Below, piece by piece: positions 19,078 to 20,000 of a stretch of DNA of 20,000 nt (the stretch's first letter is position 1; each line of letters opens with the position of its first letter). Source of the DNA: Chromera velia (taxonomy: Eukaryota; Sar; Chromeraceae); the NCBI GenBank assembly GCA_018398765.1, contig JAHBMJ010000003.1:1-20000 (forward strand), read 5' to 3'. Both the position numbers and the translations under genes were made by a program. The notes below the pieces were generated by a model, which was given only the letters and a program-made list of their open reading frames with translations, ran no database searches and was not told the origin of the DNA.

Positions 19078-19908
19078 TCACTGCTGTCCCCTGCTCTGCC
19101 CGGGTCCCCCCGACCCCCCATCCCTGTTGGGAAATCTGATGTTGGTCATCCACCCGCTCTTCGGCTGTACCCGGGCGGACATGCTGTGGAGGGTCTGTCC
19201 TCCTGCGGGACCTCTCGGAGATCCTTTGGGGGATCTGTATCCTGCACCCACTCCATCCATCACCCAGTCACCGTATCGGCACAACTGTCGAAGTCTTTTC
19301 GTTTCGTCTGCATACACATCGCGTTGGAATCTGAGCTCGTCCAGCTCTCTCTGCTGAAGTTGAATGATCTTCTGCTGATCTTTCACCTGTTGGAGCAGCT
19401 TGCTTTCTGCAAAGCCTTGGGCCTCCACGACCATCGACTCATAGTTCAAGGTCGACTCCTCAATCTTTCTCTGCAATCTTCTTTCAGTCTGCTGAATTCT
19501 TCGGCAGTCTTCCTCAAACTCCAACAGACGAAGGTCGAGACCCTGTTTGAGAAAGAGCACAGACTCGTCAGGAGGGGCAATCACCCTGCCGTCTGGAGTG
19601 ATGTAGGGAGCAAGAAGACCTGCAAGCTTCTCCTGATCCTCCAGCAGCAGGGAGTGTGCTGCATTTAGCTCGGCGAGCTGCTGCTGGTACAAATCTGTGA
19701 GCTTCTGTATGTCAAAATTGGACCCAGCCCAGCGAGGCAGAGGGCTCGACTGCGGATGGTATGCGGACTGCTCTGTGTAGGGATTCCACCCGTAGCCACC
19801 TGCCCCCCCCGACACCCCAGCACCAGCATGGGCCTGTGCCTGTGCTTGTGGAGGAATGTGAGACGGCCCAGGTCTCTGCTCTGAGCCTGCGAGTCGACTG
19901 GGGTCCAT
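19078..19908 (-). CDS. Coiled-coil protein of unknown function, 276 aa
   Basis: This is a single open frame. The first ATG (MDPSRLAGSEQRPG) is at 19908; an in-frame TGA at 19963-19965 and no ATG in between support this start, unless an upstream exon is spliced in. Residues 1-60 are Pro/Gln/Ala/Gly-rich and probably disordered. A first helical section lies at about 65-97 (DIQKLTDLYQQQLAELNAAH), then a turn containing APYITPDGRVIAPPDES. A longer coiled coil at about 120-212 includes LRLLEFEEDCRRIQQTERRL, KDQQKIIQLQQRELDELRFQ and ADETKRLRQL. The C-terminal 60 residues are Gly/Ser/Pro-rich and basic. There is no signal peptide, membrane segment or catalytic motif. A structural or scaffold role would fit, but I do not recognise a family. 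It is transcribed toward the MATH gene, and the two 3' ends face each other across 2.2 kb. Confidence 0.75.
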   Translation of the reverse strand: MDPSRLAGSEQRPGPSHIPPQAQAQAHAGAGVSGGAGGYGWNPYTEQSAYHPQSSPLPRWAGSNFDIQKLTDLYQQQLAELNAAHSLLLEDQEKLAGLLAPYITPDGRVIAPPDESVLFLKQGLDLRLLEFEEDCRRIQQTERRLQRKIEESTLNYESMVVEAQGFAESKLLQQVKDQQKIIQLQQRELDELRFQRDVYADETKRLRQLCRYGDWVMDGVGAGYRSPKGSPRGPAGGQTLHSMSARVQPKSGWMTNIRFPNRDGGSGGPGQSRGQQ

Positions 19909-20000
19909 GCTGTCTGTTGCAGAGAATTTCCAGGGAGCACCGCTCGACAGTAAAAGCAAGCTTCAGGAGAGACTTTGGCTACGATTGGAGAGGGGGCAGC

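Noticed and set aside
19186-19668. 160-codon plus-strand frame opposite the coiled-coil gene
   Set aside because: It is the antisense shadow of the minus-strand coiled coil; the Leu/Phe-rich peptide mirrors Gln/Glu/Lys codons.

Overview
The window is nuclear DNA of a protist-like eukaryote. Both multi-exon genes are built from GT-AG introns of about 240 to 590 bases, encode eukaryote-only protein types (an ER/Golgi L-type lectin cargo receptor and a tandem MATH-domain protein), and sit among minisatellites and small inverted-repeat elements. The style (many phased introns, repeat-rich spacers, Gly/Ala/Lys/Glu low-complexity tails, MATH-like domains) recalls chromerid alveolates such as Chromera. 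That assignment is an impression from memory, not something proved here.

Layout. 1-1835 (minus strand): a coding-like but frame-broken stretch that looks like a decayed or frameshifted retroelement-type ORF of unrecognised family. 2063-4140: about 2 kb of a degenerate tandem repeat with a unit near 48 bp and a higher-order pattern, including a sub-unit that can form a perfect 7-bp hairpin. 4170-4450: a second, unrelated tandem repeat (about 42-bp half-units, 85-bp dimers). 4460-8656 (plus): a gene for an L-type lectin of the ERGIC-53/VIP36/Emp46-47 type, reconstructed as seven coding exons (475 aa) including a 54-nt micro-exon, with a probable 5'UTR intron. 8657-11618: spacer with TGAA-type microsatellite, a pyrimidine-rich stretch, A-tracts and two candidate non-autonomous inverted-repeat elements (about 786 and 232 bp). 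11619-16875 (plus): an eight-exon gene (904 aa) with two MATH-like domains and a long Lys/Glu/Ala-rich tail. 16876-19077: AT-rich then purine-rich spacer with nothing recognisable. 19078-19908 (minus): a single-exon gene for a 276-aa coiled-coil protein of unknown function.

How the genes relate. There is no sign of a shared pathway. The lectin would work in the early secretory pathway, the MATH protein is probably cytosolic or nuclear, and the coiled-coil protein has no clear role. The two gene models support each other as gene-structure evidence: all thirteen coding introns join in phase and their donors show an unusual shared preference for GTC at the 5' splice site. The most informative biological points are the lectin, whose usual calcium and sugar ligands appear to be replaced, the hairpin-bearing higher-order minisatellite, and the tandem MATH architecture.
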